A stretch of DNA of 64,000 bases, taken from NCBI RefSeq assembly GCF_000715075.1, contig NC_134095.1:7922722-7986721 (forward strand), in the 5' to 3' direction. How positions within the stretch are numbered: position 1 is the stretch's first letter; each line of letters starts with the position of its first letter. Both the position numbers and the translations under genes were made by a program. Positions 58,835-64,000 of this stretch are shown piece by piece. Source of the DNA: Nicotiana tabacum (taxonomy: Eukaryota > Streptophyta > Magnoliopsida > Solanales > Solanaceae). Under the pieces are notes generated by a model. That model ran no database searches. It saw only the letters and a program-made list of their open reading frames with translations, and was not told the origin of the DNA.

Positions 58835-60518
58835 GCTCTGGCGACTCCGCTGGGGAAAAGAACCCAGAACGTTTGTTCAGGGTTCAGAATTCGAGCTTAG
58901 AATAATTGTTATATTTAGCTTTATTATCTGATCTTTACTACATGTTTGGGCATAACGTGCTAAATGTTGTATTTTACTGCTTTGATATTATTTGGACTGT
59001 ATATAAATTGTGCCGAAACCCTTCTCTTCTTACCTCCAGGGAGGAGCTTGCTGGTCAAGACTCCCTATTCTGTTAGTGTCATACCCTGAAATAAGAAAGA
59101 GGCCGGACAAGTTACAAAGCCGGACGATCTCACGGGTCCCCGGTATGTAGCCCCCTCCTCGACTCGAGTTGTCCGCTCGAGTACACAGTGTAGAACAAAT
59201 ACCCAGGTTACAAACCTAGTATAACAAAAACTCATGACGGATCCCTAGTAGGAACGCTTATTTACATCATGTTGCATTTGACATAGGGGACTCAACACAG
59301 GGGTTGGGCCCGTCTAGGACAAGCAACCCAAAATGAAAAGACCATCCTGCTGCATCCCGTTTGTTTTGCGCATTTATTTGCTTCAGATCTGCATGCTGAT
59401 CGGTTGCTAGAAAAAAAATTCAAAAAGGAAAAGAAAAATAGCAGCGTAGGGAGATAATTACTTATTTTTAGAAAAATAAAACCAATGTCCAAGTAGTGTC
59501 AAAACCTCGCCGAAATTTTCTTAAAAAAAATGAAAACAAAATTTGTCTTTTAGTTTGATTTATTTAAAAAAACATATATAATACAAAAAAAAATTCCTTT
59601 TAATCACTTTCAAAATCCAAAAAAAGTATTTGTTTAAAAATAAAAAAGGGAAAATTCAAAATTCAAAAAAAATAGTTTTTCTTTTGTAGTATCTTTTTCA
59701 TAAATTCAGACTAATAGTCCAAATACTTCCTTAAAAGATTTTTCGAAATTTCAAAAAAAAAGAGAAGTGAAAAGAAGTTTAAAATTCAAAGAAAAAATAT
59801 TTCCTTAGTCGTCGTCTCTTTTCAAAAAATAATAATAAAAAAAAAACAAATAAAAAAAAAGAAATCGAAATCAGAAAAAAAATATTTCTCTTTTCTTTGT
59901 AAGTATATTTATTCAAAAATGGGGGTTTAGTTTATTCCTGATCGGCCCGAACTACGCCGGTTTGATTCTCGCAGGGCGTGAGATACGTAGGCAACCTTCA
60001 TCAGGTCCAACCTCCCTTTTTTCAAAAATAGCCAAAATGTTAGAATTTTAATTTCGTAATAAATGAGTCGGGTGATGCCGTTTTGTCAAGAATAGCCGAA
60101 TGTTCCCGAAAGGGACGCCGGAAGGCTGACTTTGCATAAACAGCCATTTCGGTCATTTTTTATTTTTGTGACCAAATTGCCCAATGGCCTTAGGATCCTC
60201 GTCCCCGAGGCTCGCGAGGCCATGTTCCCAATGTCGGGTCACCATTCTAAAAAAAGAGTCATAAATAAATCAAGTGATTGTTTTTGTCAAAAATAGCCAA
60301 ATGTTCCCGAAAGGAACGGCGGAAGGCTGACTTTGCATAAACGGCCACTTTTGATCATCTTTTAGAGTTTTGATTGGTTGACCCTCACAGCCTTAAAATC
60401 TTCATCCCCGAAGTGCTGAAAGGCCATGGTCGAAAATCGGATCTTTCTTTCTAAAATACAGTCAAATCATTTTTGAGTCAAATCATTTTTGCTTAAGTCA
60501 CCTTAATAAATGTGCAGG
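58835..60518 (+). other. Leader of a second, partial Ogre/Tat unit
   Basis: Primer site TGGCGACTCCGCTGGGGA at 58839-58856, then a leader collinear with 39153-40803. It includes the shared block, the A-rich part, the structured motif (59946-60012) and the two TGTTCCCGAAAGG units. No gene. Confidence 0.88.
59946..60012 (+). promoter_or_regulatory. Structured boundary motif, copy 9
   Basis: CCCGAACTACG, TTGAT, stem TCTCGC/GTGAGA, TACGTAGGCAACC, GGTCCAACC. Direct counterpart of copy 5, with small changes in the loop and outer arm. Confidence 0.65.
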
Positions 60519-62377
60519 ATGAGCACAATGCAAAATGAACGCTTTTCGATAATGACTAAAATCCTTGTCAAGTTGCGGCTATGGTGGAATGATCTAGGTG
60601 TTGAAGGGCAAGATGAGGTGAAGAAATATCTGAAAGGTCTCACGGGTTTATTGGAAATCCAACCTCGGGGAGATATCATAAGAGCTTTGATCACCTACTG
60701 GGACCCAGCGCACAATGTCTTCCACTTCTCCGATTTTGAACTCACCCCGACTCTGGAGGAAATAACTGGGTACATCGGAAATGCTGAACTTCCATTAAGG
60801 CAAAAAATACCTTGTTGCCCCAAGAGCTGTCACGGTGCATCGATTTCTAGACTCACTAAAGATACCTAGGACGGTCTATAACCCGATTTGGCCGCAGGTT
60901 TTTGTAGTCCGTGCTTCATATACGACAGATATGGCCATGTAGGAGGATTCAATAATCCGGTTAACAAGCTATGCAGCAAAGGTAACCGTCAGAAGTGGGA
61001 TGAGCACAGACAGGTGGCTTTCATGATAACATTTTTGGGCCTTTTGGTATTTCCGAGGAAAGATAGAAACATTGATCTGAAAATATCCTGGGTCGTCAGT
61101 ACTTTGCTCACTTAGAATGAAAGTACTCTCGTGCCTATGGTGGTATCTGATATCTTTCGAGCCCTCACAGCCTGCAAAGCCAGGGGGAATTTCTTCGAAG
61201 GGTATAATTTACTGCTACAAATATGGATGACTGAACATCTCTGCCATTGTTCCGAGCTTTTGAGTCACGGTTCCTCGAAGAAAACTTGCATAGAAGAGTT
61301 TTGCACGAGAACCAAGGAGGTCACTCTGCCCGAAGGAGTCGCGGCATGGACGTCATTCTTTCAGACTCTCACTGCCAGCCAAATACAGTGGACACTAGGA
61401 TGGTTGCTTGTTGATGAGGTTATGTATATGCCGGCGGCTAGAACCCACTTCCTACTGATGGGACTTAAGAGCATTCAGCCTTACGCGCCCTATCGAGTTT
61501 TGAGACAACTCGGGAGATGCCAGATAGTGCCACACGAGGAAGATCTTAGTGCTCAAACAATTGAGATTAGCCCTGACGGACAATTTCCTGAAGCAAAAGT
61601 CCGCCAGATCTGGAATGAATGTCAATAGTTGAAAGCAGATACTTGTGTGCAGGATCGGGCCAAAAGTGAAATGGCGCCAGGTTACCTTGCGTGGTACAGA
61701 AGAGAACTTGAACACAAAAGGCCGACTAAAAGACCCCACATCCTGAATTTTGCCGAGTCATCACAAAAGCAATGGGATTGGTTAGCAAAAGAAAGAGGCT
61801 ATCGCGTCGAAATCAGCAAATTAAAGCGACAAGTTCGAAGGTCTAAAATATGAGCACAACGTGCAAGTTGCTACTGATCTGGGAGAAAAGAACAGGTTGA
61901 CCCAGGAAAACGAGATGCTCAGGGCCCAGATCCAGCAGATAAGGATAGCCGCTGATAACCAACAAAGGAGCCGGTCGGATGAACGATTGATAAAAGGTTT
62001 AAGGATGGAAATTGGGGAGTGCCGGAGTGAGTCAGAAAATTTTGAAAATACCATAGCAGGACTCGAAGCACACTGGGCAAGAAGGACAAAAAAGCGTAAC
62101 CAGTACCTGCAGCAGTTGAAAAGAGATCATGAGCAAACCATTGCCAATTTTGAAGAAAAAGGTGGTCACTCTTGAGGACAGAGCAGCTGAGCAAACCCGA
62201 ACCTTTGAAGCTGAAAATAGACGTTGCCACAAGCTACTAGCCCAAATGGAAGTAGAAATTCAGCAGTGGCAAAATCAATATCTCCAGGATTCTCGGATTA
62301 TGACAGCCCGTAATGATCAAATAGAGCGCCTACTCATAGAAAAGAGGCGAACCAGGGATAAGATTAAGACCATTGAC
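60519..62377 (+). pseudogene. Second copy of Ogre ORF1, truncated
   Basis: Same protein as 40804-42851: HFSDFELTPTLEEI, CFIYDRYGH, FFEGYNLLLQIWMTEHLC, then coiled coil. It keeps the Trp codon where the first copy has a stop at 40867. It shares the TAG at 61113 (41399 in the first copy) and has its own stops at about 60867 and 61626 and frameshifts near 61834 and 62150. Similarity to the first copy stops at about 62377, inside the coiled coil, where other repeat sequence takes over. Confidence 0.82.
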
Positions 62378-64000
62378 CATGAAAAACATGCGCAGAAAGG
62401 GCATGAGTACACCACATCGGTACTCAGTAAGTGTCAAGCCTAACCTCGGTCGGGTAGTGATGAGGAAGGTCTGGCCCTACTAAGGTTAAATGAAATACAA
62501 GGTTTAACAGTGTAGAACAAAACAATATAAATAAGTGTAACAGTAAAAGTAACACATGATAGAAAGAACAACAACAATTATTACAGAGGCAAAGTAAACA
62601 CAGAAAGAAATACAGCTCAACATAGAGATAACAACCGGGGATCTCCCACAATACCGTCCTGTAGTCCCAAATATAAATATCCAGTGGATCTCCCGGGTTA
62701 CCGTCCCGCAGTCCAACTCATAGTGCGAGGGGAACTCCCAAAATAGCGATTTGTAGTCCCAAATGTAAATACTTAGTACAAGGGGAATCTACCGGGTGCA
62801 ATCCCGTAGTTCCAATGTAAATGTGCAGGAGGATCTCCCGGAATACCGTTCCTTAGTCCCAAAGTAAACATAAAGGGGGGATCTCCCGGGATACCGTCCC
62901 GTAATCCCAAAGTAAACACGCAACAACCACAAGAAGAATACACAGTTCAATTCAAATTTCATACCAAGGTAAAATACATATTTCTAGCCTAGCATATTGC
63001 ACGTAATCCAAATAAGGCAGTTTGAGCAAGTAAAGCAATTAAGTCAATTAGACATGCTTCCCTAAGCTAACAACATGCTTAAATTGCAAGTAGTATAAAC
63101 AGGAAAAAGAAACATAATTGTAATTACTTAATGAAAATTGGATTTTCAACATTTAGAACAAGTACGCACTCGTCAGATCACGTACAAGACATTTCAAATA
63201 TCAATAATACCAAATCCTAAGTTGAGTTCCCCTACGCAAGGTTAGGCAAGCCACTTACCTCGAATCGGCTCAAATTCAACCTGAAACCACGTTCTTGCCA
63301 CGAGTACTCGACAACAAATGGCCCAAATCTATTCAATTCAATCGCATAATATAAATAACATTTCAAGTAACTTATTCTACAAATAAATTCTAAGCTAATA
63401 CGCAAAATTAGGAAAAATGACCAAAATGCCCCTCAGGCCCACATCTCGGAATCGGGTAAAATTTACATTTTCAGAATCCTCATACTCTCAAGAGTCTATC
63501 CATACCAAAATTATCCAAATCCAATTCCAAATCCCTAATCAAAACTCAAAATTTAGGTCTAAGAATTTCCCCCCAATTTTTTCACCATAAATTCGAAATT
63601 AAAGGATGGATTTAAGCGTAGATTCATGGAAATTAGTCTAAACCGAGTAGGAATCACTTACCCAAATCGCCCAGGTGAAAATCTCTTCAAAAATCACAAT
63701 TCCCCGAGCTCCCAAGTTCAAAATATGAATTATGTCTTAAACCCTCGATTTTGGGTTTTTAAAATCTACCCAGGCATTTCCTTCTTCGCGAACGCGGAAG
63801 GAGCCTCGCATTCGCGAAGTACAACTCCGCTTGGGTCCAGCTTTCTTTCATCATGAACGTGATGCCCCTGTCGCGAACGCGATGACCAATTTCCTCCTCC
63901 TACGCGAACGCAGGACCATCATCGCGAACGTGTAGGTATAAGACCTCCCAGCTTCATGAACGTGGGAAAATCTTCACGAACATAAAGCATTAAACCTCCC
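62378..64000. repeat. Unrelated LTR-type repeat with tandem subrepeats
   Basis: Starts after the ORF1 break. 62636-62922 holds about six degenerate 45-50 bp copies of a unit with GGATCTCCCGGRATACCGTCC and TAGTCCCAAA. 63785-63945 holds several TTCGCGAACGCG-type self-complementary blocks, common in Solanaceae LTRs (from memory). The rest is AT-rich. No gene is supported. Continues beyond the window, so element type and orientation are open. Confidence 0.6.

Noticed and set aside
63785..63945. CpG-island promoter of a host gene
   Set aside because: The CG-rich blocks are repeated TTCGCGAACGCG palindromes of LTR type, with no gene next to them.

Overview
The window looks like intergenic heterochromatin from a large plant nuclear genome. 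Family-level impressions (Ogre/Tat giant Ty3-gypsy elements, Tekay/Del-like LTRs, an L1-type LINE with RNase H, a Stowaway MITE, GCGAACGCG-rich LTR sequence at the right edge) suggest Solanaceae, perhaps Nicotiana. That placement is from memory of repeat families and is inference. I find no host gene, rRNA, tRNA or CRISPR array; every coding stretch belongs to a mobile element and nearly all are broken.

1-31028 is a nest. The base layer is a minus-strand array LTR-internal-LTR-internal-LTR whose internal regions are only about 470 bp. Each carries an initiator-tRNA-Met-like primer site, a polypurine tract and a remnant of a chromovirus polyprotein end. Its last LTR (from 5037) is split twice. 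A 16.15 kb non-autonomous Ogre/Tat-like element (6815-22964, minus strand, TSD CTAAC) sits in it, and so does a 7.0 kb LINE (23658-30676, 14-bp TSD). The LINE itself carries a 218-bp Stowaway-type MITE (28684-28901).

31029-34902 is a patchwork: a short tandem repeat, a decayed minus-strand coiled-coil gene of mobile-element type with a recognisable intron, a diverged inverted relative of the base-layer LTR, and the end of another LTR.

34903-58834 is a 23.9 kb autonomous-type Ogre/Tat element on the plus strand. It has 4.2 kb LTRs, a TGGCGACTCCGC-type primer site, an extra ORF1 upstream of gag, gag, protease with a G-patch, a short intron, RT, a degenerate RNase H, a second (archaeal-type) RNase H and integrase. 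A long 3' region holds a 37-copy, 45-bp minisatellite. The second LTR is followed directly by another leader and ORF1 (58835-62377), so the copy is part of a tandem LTR-internal-LTR-internal arrangement. 62378-64000 is a further LTR-type repeat with its own tandem subrepeats.

The most interesting signal is a noncoding motif of about 65 nt seen nine times in the two Ogre-like elements and the partial third copy. It sits at the boundaries between coding blocks and before the polypurine tract. Its flanks are conserved while its predicted stems change in compensatory ways. Other candidates are PBS-complementary repeats in the 3' regions, a perfect 34-38 bp LTR palindrome, and mitosis-specific MYB-type sites upstream of the LTR TATA box.
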